64,000 nucleotides of DNA from Bacillota bacterium (GCA_023398375.1 JAEWSH010000124.1:57779-121778), one strand, 5' to 3'. Positions 7,628 to 16,914 are shown, counted from the first letter of the stretch. Numbers and translations: made by a program. Notes: generated by a model not told the origin, from the letters alone.

Positions 7628-9868
7628 ATGAGAATAAAACAAGTAGAACTTTTAGCACCAGCAGGCAATTATGAAAGCTTTTTAGGAGCTATTCATGCTG
7701 GAGCAGATGCAGTTTATCTGGCTGGCAATCAATTTGGGGCGAGAGCCTATGCTGACAATTTTTCAGAAGACGAAGTCTGCAGTGCGATTCGTTATGCACA
7801 CTTATTCAAGCGAAAAGTATATTTAACAGTTAATATTTTACTAAAGGATAAGGAAATAGAACTATTATATGCTTATCTGAAACCCTATTATGAATGTGGA
7901 CTTGATGGTGTTATTGTTCAGGATCTCGGTGCTTTTCAATATATAAAGGAACATTTTCCGGGATTGGAACTGCATGTGAGTACACAGATGACATTGACAG
8001 GAGCAAATGGTGCAAGATTATTAAAAGAATTAGGTGCCTCCAGAATTGTTCCTGCGAGAGAATTATCAATAGAAGAAATTCAGGATATCAAAAGAAAAGT
8101 AGATATTGAAATCGAAGCATTTGTACATGGTGCGATGTGTTATTGTTATTCAGGTCTATGTCTGTTCAGCAGCATACTGGGTGGACGGAGTGGGAACAGG
8201 GGGCGTTGTGCGCAACCCTGTCGCTTACCGTATGAAGTTTTTTATCATGATAAAAAACTTACAAAGGAAGAACAATATGTATTAAGCCTGAAAGATATGT
8301 GTACCATTCAGATGATTCCTGAATTAATAGAATCTGGAATTGATTCTTTCAAAATTGAAGGAAGAATGAAGAAACCTGAATATACTGCAGGTGTTACAGC
8401 AGCTTACCGAAAATATATAGACCGATACTATACAGATAAGGAACACTTTTGGGTGACCAGAGAAGAGATAGAATCTATCAAAAAATTATATGTCAGAAGT
8501 GAATTACAAAATGGATATTATGAAAAGCATAATGGAAGGGAAATGGTTACATTATCAAAGCCAAGTTACAGCGGTTCAGATGAGAAATTGTTGCATGAAA
8601 TACATCATAAATATTTAATAAACAAAAAACAACTGACAGTAGAAGCCAAGATGATATTGTCGGTAGGAAAACCTGTTATATGTACCGTTCTTCATAAAGA
8701 AACCGGAACGGCAGTTACTGTAGAAGGACAAGTTGTGGAAGCAGCATCAAAACATCCGGTGGAAGAAGAAAGTATCCGTAAACAAATGTTGAAAACAGGA
8801 TCTACAAATTTTTCATTTTCCAGTATATTAATAGCAATGGATATTCAGATTTTTATTCCTTTAAAAGCGATTAATGAGATTAGAAGGAATGCATTAGAAC
8901 AACTGGAAGCAAAATTGTTACACGAAACTTTGAGAATAGCAAACTGTCAGGAGGGTACGATTGATAAAACTGTTGAAAAAGTAAATACTGTAACTATAGT
9001 AAAAAATGAATCTGACATACAAAAGGAAAAAGGTCTGTATGCAGTTGTTAATACAAAAGTACAGTTTTATGCCTTATTGAAGCATGATTGCGTGAAACGT
9101 ATTTATTTATCCACCGACTGTTTACTAGATACAAAGAAAACTTTAAAAGAGCGTTTAGCGGAGTTTACCAGATTATCCGCAGAATCTAATAAATCGTTTT
9201 ATCTCGCAATGCCTCATATGATACGAAAACGTTCCGAAAAGTATTTGAATGAGCTGGCAGAAGTGATACGAACAGATTTGGTTTCAGGGGTTCTTGTCAG
9301 AAACCTTGAAGCATTAGGGTGGCTGCAGCAGATAGGATATCAAAATAGGATTGTTACTGATGCCCAGGTATACTGTTTTAATAAAAAATCCAAAACGGTA
9401 CTTCATAGTATGGTAGATTCCATGACAGTCCCATATGAGTTGAATCTAAAAGAATTGCTCCAATTGGGACTAGAATCTATGGAAATACCTGTCTATGGAA
9501 GAATACCTATGATGATCACTGCCAATTGTGTTCATAAAACTACAAAGCAATGTATCGGAGATTCATGCAAAGAGGGTGAATTTTTGGAACTAAAAGACAG
9601 ATACAAGAAAAAATTCCCGGTAGTTGCAAATTGCGTACATTGTTTTAATACAATATATAATAGTCAGCCGACCTCTTTACATGCTTATGTACCACGGTTT
9701 CTGGAATGCGGTGCTGAAGGAATCCGTTTGGATTTTACGGTAGAGACTGAACAAGAAGTGAATCAAATCACAACTTTTTTTGGGAAAATCTATCAGAATA
9801 CTGATATAAAAAAGGAGCCGCCATACAAAGAATTTACGAAGGGACATTTAAGGCGCGGCGTTGAATAA
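7628..9868 (+). CDS. U32 family peptidase / RlhA-like protein
   Basis: 746 residues. The N-terminal U32 barrel (ELLAPAGNYESFLGAIHAGADAVY is the family start; FVHGAMCYCYSGLCLFS and GRSGNRGRCAQPCR carry conserved cysteines likely to hold an Fe-S cluster) is followed by a DUF3656-like region and a C-terminal barrel with further cysteines (CVHKTTKQCIGDSC, ANCVHCFNTIYN). Relatives include RlhA, which hydroxylates a 23S rRNA cytidine using prephenate, so an RNA-modifying role is more likely than proteolysis. The start has a GGTGA ribosome site. The next gene begins 20 bp later. Confidence 0.85.
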   Translation: MRIKQVELLAPAGNYESFLGAIHAGADAVYLAGNQFGARAYADNFSEDEVCSAIRYAHLFKRKVYLTVNILLKDKEIELLYAYLKPYYECGLDGVIVQDLGAFQYIKEHFPGLELHVSTQMTLTGANGARLLKELGASRIVPARELSIEEIQDIKRKVDIEIEAFVHGAMCYCYSGLCLFSSILGGRSGNRGRCAQPCRLPYEVFYHDKKLTKEEQYVLSLKDMCTIQMIPELIESGIDSFKIEGRMKKPEYTAGVTAAYRKYIDRYYTDKEHFWVTREEIESIKKLYVRSELQNGYYEKHNGREMVTLSKPSYSGSDEKLLHEIHHKYLINKKQLTVEAKMILSVGKPVICTVLHKETGTAVTVEGQVVEAASKHPVEEESIRKQMLKTGSTNFSFSSILIAMDIQIFIPLKAINEIRRNALEQLEAKLLHETLRIANCQEGTIDKTVEKVNTVTIVKNESDIQKEKGLYAVVNTKVQFYALLKHDCVKRIYLSTDCLLDTKKTLKERLAEFTRLSAESNKSFYLAMPHMIRKRSEKYLNELAEVIRTDLVSGVLVRNLEALGWLQQIGYQNRIVTDAQVYCFNKKSKTVLHSMVDSMTVPYELNLKELLQLGLESMEIPVYGRIPMMITANCVHKTTKQCIGDSCKEGEFLELKDRYKKKFPVVANCVHCFNTIYNSQPTSLHAYVPRFLECGAEGIRLDFTVETEQEVNQITTFFGKIYQNTDIKKEPPYKEFTKGHLRRGVE

Positions 9869-9888
9869 GTTAGGATGGAATCATAAAG

Positions 9889-11265
9889 ATGGTATGGTAT
9901 GTACAAGAATTTTCTAAATATTTTCTAACATTTTTTATGGTAATATACACATATGAATGTTTTGCTGTCTTTCGATATGAAGACCAGGAAGAAAGAGATG
10001 GCATCTATATCAGACAAAATCTGCTGATGGTACTTATTCATACAGTTGGTTTTGCTGCAATTTATTTGAAAGTCGGAGATATTTTATATTTATTTTTATA
10101 TGCACTTGAGTTGATCGTATTGTTTTCTGTTATCGTTCTATTTCGAGCTATTTATCCGAAAGTAAACAGGTTAACGGTAAATAATATGTGTATGCTGCTA
10201 TGTGTCGGCTTTATCATAATAGCAAGGATATCATTGACCAAAGCAGTCAGCCAATTTAAAATAGTGATTGTTTCTTTAATTGTTGGAATGGTAATTCCTT
10301 ATTTTGTGCACAAACTAAAACTTCTAAAATATCTGACATGGATTTATGCAATGGTCGGTATTTTTGCATTGGGCATCGTTTTGTTAGTTGGTGCTGTAAC
10401 GAATGGTTCTAAGATATCTTATAGCATTTTAGGTTATTCTTTTCAGCCATCAGAATTTGTAAAAATCATTTATGTTTTTTTAATAGCCAGTCTGCTGTAT
10501 GAATCAGATCGTTTTTTGAATGTTGTGATATCCGCAATACTAGCGGGAGTGCATGTCATTATTTTAGTACTATCGAAAGATCTGGGAAGTGCTTTGATTT
10601 TCTTTGTTGTATATGTATGCTTGATTTTCATTGCCACAAAAAAGTATATTTATCTGATATTGGGAACCGGAGCCGGTATCGGGGCAGCTATGATTGCTTA
10701 CCGGCTTTTTAGGCACGTACAAGTCAGGGTTCAGGCATGGCAGAACCCGTGGGATGATATTGCAGGAACAGGTTATCAGATTACACAGTCTTTATTTGCG
10801 ATTGGAACCGGCAGCTGGTTTGGATTAGGACTTCTACAAGGAACACCTTCCTCCATTCCCTTTGTGGAAACGGATTTTGTTTTTGCAGCTGTTGCAGAAG
10901 AAATGGGGGTTATTTTCGCAATTTGCGTAATATTAGTTTGTATAAGCTGTTTTGTGATGTTTATGAAGATCGCAAGCCAGCTGCAAGACAGATTTTATCG
11001 TTACATTTCAGCTGGGTTGGGAATTACGTATATATTTCAAGTGTTTTTAACGATAGGAGGAGGCACAAAATTCATTCCGCTTACTGGTGTAACATTGCCT
11101 TTCATTAGTTATGGCGGCAGTTCGATATTGACCACAATAATTATGTTTTCAATAATTCAGGGGCTATATATTATTAGATGTGATGAAGGAGAGCAGCTTG
11201 AAAGAAACAAAAAAAGAAAGAAAAATCAGAGAAGAACAGAAGAACCAGAATTTGAAGAAACGTAA
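9889..11265 (+). CDS. FtsW/RodA/SpoVE-family peptidoglycan glycosyltransferase
   Basis: 458 residues with about ten to twelve membrane segments. Family signatures are YSFQPSEFVKI, FVETDFVFAAVAEEMG and LPFISYGGSSIL. SEDS proteins polymerise lipid II and pair with a class B penicillin-binding protein; one is encoded directly downstream and overlaps this gene, so the two probably form a glycosyltransferase/transpeptidase unit. The membrane part starts late (about residue 95 by homology), with an unusual extra N-terminal membrane region. Whether it serves elongation, division or sporulation cannot be told. Confidence 0.88.
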   Translation: MVWYVQEFSKYFLTFFMVIYTYECFAVFRYEDQEERDGIYIRQNLLMVLIHTVGFAAIYLKVGDILYLFLYALELIVLFSVIVLFRAIYPKVNRLTVNNMCMLLCVGFIIIARISLTKAVSQFKIVIVSLIVGMVIPYFVHKLKLLKYLTWIYAMVGIFALGIVLLVGAVTNGSKISYSILGYSFQPSEFVKIIYVFLIASLLYESDRFLNVVISAILAGVHVIILVLSKDLGSALIFFVVYVCLIFIATKKYIYLILGTGAGIGAAMIAYRLFRHVQVRVQAWQNPWDDIAGTGYQITQSLFAIGTGSWFGLGLLQGTPSSIPFVETDFVFAAVAEEMGVIFAICVILVCISCFVMFMKIASQLQDRFYRYISAGLGITYIFQVFLTIGGGTKFIPLTGVTLPFISYGGSSILTTIIMFSIIQGLYIIRCDEGEQLERNKKRKKNQRRTEEPEFEET

Positions 11266-12673
11266 AGGAAATCTGGAGATAATGGGAATTATGTATTTTT
11301 TTGTTTTTCTGTTCAGTATTTTGATTATCTATATTGGCTATTTTGTTTATACGCAGCATGAAGAACTGATCAACAATGTGTATAATCCAAGGATGGAAAT
11401 GATAGCAAAACAAAATATAAGGGGAACTATTTATTCAAAAGATAAAGATGTCCTGGCTGAAACAAAAGTATCGAACAGCGGAAAAGAAACCAGAGTCTAT
11501 CCATATGAAAATTTGTTTTCTCATGTGGTCGGATATGATACGAACGGAAAATTAGGAATCGAATCGTTAGCCAATTACTATTTGATTATGTCGGATATTT
11601 CTGTTGAAGAAAAGGCAAAAAATGAATTGAACGGAGAAAAAAGCAGAGCCGATTCGGTCGTGACTACACTGGATGTTGATTTACAGCAGGCCGCATACGA
11701 TGCATTGGGTGTATATAAAGGTGCGGCAATTATCATGGAGCCATCTACGGGAAAGATATTAGCAATGGTATCAAAGCCAGACTTTGATCCGAATGAGATT
11801 CAAACAATATGGGATGATATCATTCATGATGACAGCAGTACCGTCCTTTTAAACAGGGCAACACAAGGGGTATACCCTCCTGGATCGACCTTCAAGATAG
11901 TGACTGCATTAGAGTATATCAGAGAAAATCCTGATACGTATCAAAATTACCAGTATACGTGTAAGGGTAAATTTAACCTTGGAAACAGCTCTATTCAATG
12001 TTATCATGGAGCTGTTCATGGAAGTGTCGACTTAAAGAAATCATTTGCAAAATCCTGTAATTCATCGTTTGCTAATATTGGAACTCATTTGGACTACAGC
12101 AAGTTTGCAGCTACATTAAATGATTTATTGTTTCATAATGAATTGCCGGCCGATTTTTCATATAAACAAAGCAAGATCGCTGTTGATGCAAATACGTCGG
12201 ATGCAGATATCGTGCAAATAGCGATAGGACAAGGTGCAATCCAGATGACGCCGCTTCATTTGGCAATGATTACATCTGCAATTGCAAATGATGGAACCTT
12301 GATGAAACCATATTTGATAGACAGAATTCTGGATGATGACGGAAATATCGTAAAACAGTATCATGAATCAAAATATAAAACCTTAATGACAAGTACCGAA
12401 GCATCTGTTTTAACAGATTTAATGAAAGCAGTAATAGAATCTGGTACGGGAACAAAGCTGTCCGGACTGTCCTATACGGTAGCAGGTAAAACAGGTTCAG
12501 CAGAGTATAATGCTGCAAAAGAAGACAGCCATGCATGGTTTACCGGATTTGCGCCGGCAGAAAATCCGGAAATAGAAGTTACTGTTATTCTGGAAGGCGC
12601 TGGAAGCGGCGGCGATTACGCAGTACCAATTGCGAAAAGAATGATGGATGCGTATTTTAAGAAAAATAAATAA
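11198..12673 (+). CDS. Penicillin-binding protein 2 (class B transpeptidase)
   Basis: 491 residues: a short basic cytoplasmic tail, one membrane segment (about residues 28-50), a dimerisation region (IRGTIYSKDKDVLAET) and the transpeptidase domain. Active-site motifs are GSTFK (SxxK), SCN (SxN) and AGKTGSAEY (KTG), all intact. It cross-links peptidoglycan together with the FtsW/RodA protein upstream, whose gene it overlaps by 68 bp. TTG 11198 is preferred since AAGGAG lies 6 nt upstream; ATG 11183 is possible but lacks a ribosome site. At under 500 residues it is a small, PbpA-like form. Confidence 0.88.
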   Translation: MKETKKERKIREEQKNQNLKKRKGNLEIMGIMYFFVFLFSILIIYIGYFVYTQHEELINNVYNPRMEMIAKQNIRGTIYSKDKDVLAETKVSNSGKETRVYPYENLFSHVVGYDTNGKLGIESLANYYLIMSDISVEEKAKNELNGEKSRADSVVTTLDVDLQQAAYDALGVYKGAAIIMEPSTGKILAMVSKPDFDPNEIQTIWDDIIHDDSSTVLLNRATQGVYPPGSTFKIVTALEYIRENPDTYQNYQYTCKGKFNLGNSSIQCYHGAVHGSVDLKKSFAKSCNSSFANIGTHLDYSKFAATLNDLLFHNELPADFSYKQSKIAVDANTSDADIVQIAIGQGAIQMTPLHLAMITSAIANDGTLMKPYLIDRILDDDGNIVKQYHESKYKTLMTSTEASVLTDLMKAVIESGTGTKLSGLSYTVAGKTGSAEYNAAKEDSHAWFTGFAPAENPEIEVTVILEGAGSGGDYAVPIAKRMMDAYFKKNK

Positions 12674-12691
12674 CCACAAGGGAGGAACGCA

Positions 12692-13147
12692 ATGGTCGAG
12701 GCAACGAGCTGTGGTGGCATTGTTATTTTCAGAGGGAAAATACTTCTTTTATATAAGAATTATAAAAATAAATATGAGGGTTGGGTATTACCGAAAGGAA
12801 CTGTAGAGCATGGAGAAAACTTTCAGGAAACGGCGCTCAGAGAAGTGTTTGAGGAAACGGGTGCAAATGCATCTATCGTTAAATATGTAGGGAAAAGTGA
12901 ATATTCTTTTACGGTATCGGAAAATACAATTGATAAGGAAGTACATTGGTATTTAATGATGGCAGAGAATTACTACAGTAAACCACAAAAAGAAGAGTAT
13001 TTTATAGATTCCGGATTTTATAAATATCATGAAGCCCTACATTTACTAAAATTTTCGAACGAAAAAAAAATACTTGAATCGGCATACAACGAATATTTGA
13101 ATCTGAAGAAAATGAATAAATGGGGTATTACCCCATTTATAAAGTAG
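12692..13147 (+). CDS. Nudix hydrolase
   Basis: 151 residues with a full Nudix box (GTVEHGENFQETALREVFEETGA split over residues about 38-60: G-x5-E-x7-REVFEETGA), so a metal-dependent pyrophosphohydrolase of a nucleoside-diphosphate-linked compound. The LPKGTVEHGE lead-in is typical of MutT/Ap4A-type enzymes. GGGAGG lies before the ATG. Its 3' end overlaps the convergent HD-GYP gene by 11 bp. The substrate is unknown. Confidence 0.85.
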   Translation: MVEATSCGGIVIFRGKILLLYKNYKNKYEGWVLPKGTVEHGENFQETALREVFEETGANASIVKYVGKSEYSFTVSENTIDKEVHWYLMMAENYYSKPQKEEYFIDSGFYKYHEALHLLKFSNEKKILESAYNEYLNLKKMNKWGITPFIK

Positions 13148-14198
13148 AAACAATATCTACCTGGTCTACCTTACTAAGATCAAGTAACTCGCCGGTTTCA
13201 ACAAGTTTGATCAAAGGGCGGTCTAAGGCGTTCGTATTGATTAGAATTACATCTGCAACAGTGCCATTGCTTAAAACAACACGGGCCCCCATCTGGCTAG
13301 TGGCAATATGCTGCAGAATCAGTTTAATAATGGGAGAACAATAGCGATCCAGACCGCTATCCAAAAAGCTTTTTATCACTTGAAAAGAATTTAGGGAAGG
13401 GCGGTAAGTTCTGGCAGAAGTCATAGCTTCATAAGAATCGACAATCCCCATATAGATTGCGAAAATGTCAATCTCCGAATCTTTAATGTGATTTGGATAA
13501 CCGCTGCCATCACAACGCTCATGATGCATCAATGTGGCATTTAGTATATGTTGGTCAATATCCTTATTTTTAAGTAAATCATACCCGAGAGTAGTATGTG
13601 TCTGCATTCTGGTATATTCGTCATTTGATAGACGACCCGGTGTCCAAAGAAGAGAATTCGGTAATTTTAATTTTCCGATATCATAGACAAATCCGCATAA
13701 AGTAATTGTTTTAGTGTCTTCATTTGATAGGCCCAGCCAGTAAGAAAATACATTACTGATCAGTGCAGCATTCAGACAATGTGCATAAGTCAGATCGTCT
13801 TCAGTAGGAAGCATATAATATAACATATTAAGCAGTTCTTCGCCTGTCTTTGTACAGGCTCTGATATTATCATGTATTTTAAGAAGATAAGAAAAATTAA
13901 GCATTTGATCATGCAGAAGAAAATCATCGATCATATATTTATAAGCATTCAAATTATTATGATAGACCCTTTCGAAGTTCTTAAAAGATGATGAAACACG
14001 AATCCTTTCAAAACGTGTCACAGCGTAATCGGCAGGTTCTTTTATTTCTACCCTCATTATTGAGTAACGAGCTAATTTTGCTATTATATTTGCATCAACG
14101 ATTGTGTTAGCCGGACAAATTAAATCGCCATGATAAGAATGTACAGCTTCTCCGATTTCCATACCTGGTTGTAATTCCATTCTAGCAACTGATTTCAT
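13137..14198 (-). CDS. HD-GYP domain protein with altered HD motif
   Basis: 353 residues. The N-terminal 115 residues hold no domain that I recognise; the C-terminal part is an HD-GYP domain, usually a cyclic-di-GMP phosphodiesterase. The GYP part is intact (HHERCDGSGYP, residues 225-235), as are His140, Lys176, His201 and Asp254. However, the HD dyad reads Tyr172-Asp173 (GFVYDIGKLKLP), so one metal ligand is lost. Activity may be reduced, or the protein may be a binding or scaffold variant. GAGGGG lies before the ATG, and a good promoter is present at 14248-14276. Monocistronic. Confidence 0.85.
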   Translation of the reverse strand: MKSVARMELQPGMEIGEAVHSYHGDLICPANTIVDANIIAKLARYSIMRVEIKEPADYAVTRFERIRVSSSFKNFERVYHNNLNAYKYMIDDFLLHDQMLNFSYLLKIHDNIRACTKTGEELLNMLYYMLPTEDDLTYAHCLNAALISNVFSYWLGLSNEDTKTITLCGFVYDIGKLKLPNSLLWTPGRLSNDEYTRMQTHTTLGYDLLKNKDIDQHILNATLMHHERCDGSGYPNHIKDSEIDIFAIYMGIVDSYEAMTSARTYRPSLNSFQVIKSFLDSGLDRYCSPIIKLILQHIATSQMGARVVLSNGTVADVILINTNALDRPLIKLVETGELLDLSKVDQVDIVSTL

Positions 14199-14247
14199 AT
14201 GTAAAGACCCCTCTAATCCTATATTTATATTTCTGCTATTATCAATA

Positions 14248-14276
14248 ATATTATAGTTATCTGCCTATATTGTCAA
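14248..14276 (-). promoter_or_regulatory. Sigma-A-type promoter for the HD-GYP gene
   Basis: On the minus strand TTGACA (14276-14271) and TAATAT (14253-14248) are separated by 17 bp, about 50 bp upstream of the HD-GYP ATG. Confidence 0.7.
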
Positions 14277-14433
14277 TGTTTTTGAAATGGTTATCTGTTA
14301 AATTATGTCTGTTTATGATAATATAATAAATAATATGAATTATGGATACTTACAAAGTATAGATATTATACCAAAAATTGGTTATAATCTAATATGTAAT
14401 GTAAATTTGGTGACAGAACGTATGGGGTCAAGG

Positions 14434-14763
14434 ATGAGATTCTATAAATATTTGTATACAACAGATAAATATAGTAAAAAGCAGAAAAAAATATGCAGAA
14501 AGCTAAAATGGAATATTGGACAGATAAAGGTTCATGTAATTGCATTGGCATCAGGGAATGATTTACTTGAAATTTATCATTGTGCTTTTTTAAAACAAAA
14601 AGCATTCAGGAAAAAAGAGATATTCATTGTTGGAATAGCGGAAGGATATGATGAAGCGGTTGCTTTGTCACAAAAAATCGTATCAGACGTATATGAAGAA
14701 ACAGGGGATGTAGAAGTGAAAGAATATATTCTGAATCAACAGTCTCGGAAGAGGGAAAAATGA
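14434..14763 (+). CDS. Small conserved protein of unknown function
   Basis: 109 residues starting MRFYKYLYTTDKY, basic N-terminus, mixed alpha/beta, no membrane segment. The core FIVGIAEGYDEAVALSQKIVSDVYEETGD resembles small hypothetical proteins that I recall from clostridia, but no function is known. The start at 14434 is chosen because the conserved sequence begins there; GGGGTCAAGG lies just upstream. The open frame extends back to 14305 with AT-rich, non-conserved-looking sequence. The gene overlaps the DUF2953 gene by 4 bp and precedes gerW, so a link to the cell envelope or sporulation is possible. Confidence 0.7.
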   Translation: MRFYKYLYTTDKYSKKQKKICRKLKWNIGQIKVHVIALASGNDLLEIYHCAFLKQKAFRKKEIFIVGIAEGYDEAVALSQKIVSDVYEETGDVEVKEYILNQQSRKREK

Positions 14764-15722
14764 TACATATACTGTTATTAATTCTAAAAATAATTGGAAT
14801 CATAGTTTTAAGTATTCTTATAATTTTATTTACACTCATTTTACTGATTCTGTTCATCCCAGTCAGATATCGGATACAGGCAGAATATGGAACCAATATC
14901 AGTGCCTTTATGAAAGTCAGCTGGTTGTTTCATATATTTAGTGGAAAAGTATTTTACTTGGAAGAGTCGAATATGATAATCAAAGTTTTCGGGATAACAG
15001 TATATGATGCAAGTAAGAATGAAAAAAAAGAGCGTAGAGAAAAATGGAAAGAAGAAAAGGATTATAGAAAAGAGAACAAGGTATCAGCACATAAAAATAA
15101 CAAAAAAGAAAAGCCGGCTGAGACAGAAAATCAGATAGGCATAGTAAGGCAGGAGGATAAGGAATCATACGATCAAAATTCGGATAAAGAAAACAAAGAT
15201 AATGAAACAGTAAACTGTGCGAAAGAAGAAAATAAAAGATCTTCTAAAATTAAAGATTATTTTATTAAGATCAGAGATTTATGGTTTCAATTCATAAAGG
15301 CATGTAAAAATATCAAGTACACAATAGAAAGAATTTATGATAATATAAAGGATATCTGTAAAAATATAAATTATTATTTTGAATTAGTGCATAGCATGGA
15401 AGCTAAGAAAGCATATGCATTATGTAAAAAACAAATTAAATATTTATGGAAAAATATAAGGCCGTGGAAATACAAAGTATACTTACATGTTGGAAATGAA
15501 GATCCTGCAATTGCCGGGCAAATAATGGCTTTGTATGGTATACTTTATCCACTATATACAAATCATGTTATTATAGTTCCTGAATTTGAACAGAATATTT
15601 TGGAAGGCAGCTTATTTATAAAAGGGAAAATAACGATTTTTAGTTTATTGCGTGTATTATGGATCGTTTATTTCGATAAAAATCTCAGAATATTTTTATC
15701 GATGTTAAAAAAGGAGGAGTAA
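14760..15722 (+). CDS. DUF2953 domain protein
   Basis: 320 residues. One strong N-terminal membrane helix (about residues 3-32, ending FIPVRYRI), a very charged linker (residues 85-160, rich in Lys, Glu and Asn) and a C-terminal domain with the DUF2953 pattern (WKYKVYLHVGNEDPAIAGQI... and NILEGSLFIKGKITIF). DUF2953 genes often stand directly before the spore gene gerW/ytfJ, as here, with 2 bp between stop and next start. A role in the spore envelope is inferred from that pairing only. Confidence 0.8.
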   Translation: MIHILLLILKIIGIIVLSILIILFTLILLILFIPVRYRIQAEYGTNISAFMKVSWLFHIFSGKVFYLEESNMIIKVFGITVYDASKNEKKERREKWKEEKDYRKENKVSAHKNNKKEKPAETENQIGIVRQEDKESYDQNSDKENKDNETVNCAKEENKRSSKIKDYFIKIRDLWFQFIKACKNIKYTIERIYDNIKDICKNINYYFELVHSMEAKKAYALCKKQIKYLWKNIRPWKYKVYLHVGNEDPAIAGQIMALYGILYPLYTNHVIIVPEFEQNILEGSLFIKGKITIFSLLRVLWIVYFDKNLRIFLSMLKKEE

Positions 15723-15724
15723 AG

Positions 15725-16111
15725 ATGTCAGATAATAATTTTTCAGGTGTAGTTGATTCTTTAATGAGGGGAATGGAATCTTTTCTTTCATCCAAAACTG
15801 TTGTGGGGGAAGCAACCAAGATAGGAGACACTATCATTCTGCCATTGGTGGATGTGTCATTTGGTGTTGGGGCCGGAGCCAGCAATAATGATAAAAAAAA
15901 TGGTGGTGCGGGCGGCATGTACGGTAAGATGTCCCCAAGTGCCGTACTCGTTATTAAAAATGGTCAGACAAAATTAGTGAATATCAAAAACCAGGATACA
16001 ATCACAAAGGTATTGGACATGATTCCTGATATCTTTGATAAATTTACATCTAAGAAAGAAGAAATCATGCCTGATCAGGAAGCAGTAGATATTGCATTTC
16101 CGGAAGAATAG
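15725..16111 (+). CDS. gerW: GerW-family spore protein (YtfJ)
   Basis: 128 residues of the YtfJ/GerW family: N-terminal helix (SLMRGMESFLSSKTVVGEA), then IGDTIILPLVDVSFGVGAGA, a Gly-rich loop (KNGGAGGMYG) and SPSAVLVIKNGQ. In Bacillus the protein is made in the forespore and aids germination. The GGAGG site overlaps the end of the DUF2953 gene. It is direct evidence for a spore-forming host. No sigma-F/G promoter was identified. Confidence 0.92.
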   Translation: MSDNNFSGVVDSLMRGMESFLSSKTVVGEATKIGDTIILPLVDVSFGVGAGASNNDKKNGGAGGMYGKMSPSAVLVIKNGQTKLVNIKNQDTITKVLDMIPDIFDKFTSKKEEIMPDQEAVDIAFPEE

Positions 16112-16166
16112 TTGTTCTATAATACTTTCGTTTCACATATCTTTTATAGAAAAAGTATAAGCAGGG

Positions 16167-16313
16167 ATGTATTTGAAAAAATTAATAGGATTTATATTAT
16201 TTTGGGTTGCAGTAGGAATGATGCTTATGCTGATTATCTCAAAAACATTTTGGGGTATAATACTCATTGCTGCTTTCATATTAATTGGATATAATTTGTA
16301 TTTCTGCAAATGA
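16167..16313 (+). CDS. Tiny membrane protein (48 residues)
   Basis: A short frame between gerW and the HPD-motif protein. From ATG 16167 it reads MYLKKLIGFILFWVAVGMM and continues through two hydrophobic helices separated by SKTFWG to a C-terminal YNLYFCK. The composition (basic start, two membrane helices, ILIAAFILIGYN) is that of a genuine small membrane protein and not of chance sequence. TTG 16173, with AGGG 6 nt upstream, is an alternative start. It fills the gap exactly: its stop lies 16 bp before the next gene start. A competing frame here (16112-16294) is not credible. Function unknown. Confidence 0.6.
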   Translation: MYLKKLIGFILFWVAVGMMLMLIISKTFWGIILIAAFILIGYNLYFCK

Positions 16314-16329
16314 TACAGAGGTGTTTACA

Positions 16330-16854
16330 GTGGACAGTTTGGATAAGGAATTGAAGATAGAAAATACAGAAGGACTTGATCAAATAAAACTATTTCTTTT
16401 CCGTGAAAATATAAGAATTGAAGCTGAAAAGAAAAAACTGGATGAATTATACGAAGAATTTTATCAGCAAAAAAGAGAATATGAAAAACAGAAAGAACAG
16501 CAAAAACAGAAAATTGAATATGACACCAGGCGATTAGAAAGTGAAAAATTACTTTTTGAAAAAAAGTTACAAATTCTTCAAAATGCATATCAACAGCTGG
16601 ATCTTGATAGAAAAGCAGTAGAGCGTGAAAAAAGAGCATATCATATCAATAAAGAATACAATTCAGCAAGCAAGGTGATTCAATATATCAGTATTCAATC
16701 CTTTTTTAAAGGAGTGGATAATGTGCTTGCATTAAAGAAACGGTATAAAGATCTGATAAAGATTTTTCATCCTGATAATCTTTGCGGAGATAAAGATACT
16801 GTTCAAATGATCAATCAGGAATATAATGCATTAAAAGAGAAATACCAGTGTTAA
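16330..16854 (+). CDS. Coiled-coil protein with C-terminal J-like HPD motif
   Basis: 174 residues. Residues about 25-115 form a long, highly charged coiled coil rich in Lys, Glu and Gln; the last 50 residues read LKKRYKDLIKIFHPDNL...INQEYNALKEKY, which matches helix II, the HPD loop and helix III of a DnaJ J-domain. J-domains are usually N-terminal, so the C-terminal position is unusual. A role in guiding DnaK is plausible. GTG 16330 is chosen because GAGGTG lies 6 nt upstream and the preceding small gene stops at 16313. Confidence 0.72.
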   Translation: MDSLDKELKIENTEGLDQIKLFLFRENIRIEAEKKKLDELYEEFYQQKREYEKQKEQQKQKIEYDTRRLESEKLLFEKKLQILQNAYQQLDLDRKAVEREKRAYHINKEYNSASKVIQYISIQSFFKGVDNVLALKKRYKDLIKIFHPDNLCGDKDTVQMINQEYNALKEKYQC

Positions 16855-16859
16855 TCATA

Positions 16860-16912
16860 TCTGGGAGTGCGCATCCTGCACGGTGTTCTTTTTACGCTAA
16901 TTTCTATAGAAT
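16860..16912 (-). repeat. Dispersed intergenic repeat A, copy 2
   Basis: Read on the minus strand it contains CTATAGAAATTAGCGTAAAAAG followed, after AACA, by CCGTGCAGGATGCGCACTC. This matches 28449-28489 (18 of 19 bases over the last block, which lies here at 16883-16865). It lies between the HPD-motif protein and rpmB, next to a two-way terminator. Not coding. Confidence 0.8.
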
Positions 16913-16914
16913 AA

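Noticed and set aside
16112..16294. 60-codon frame directly after gerW
   Set aside because: It overlaps the more credible small membrane protein in another frame, lacks a ribosome site and has no protein-like composition.
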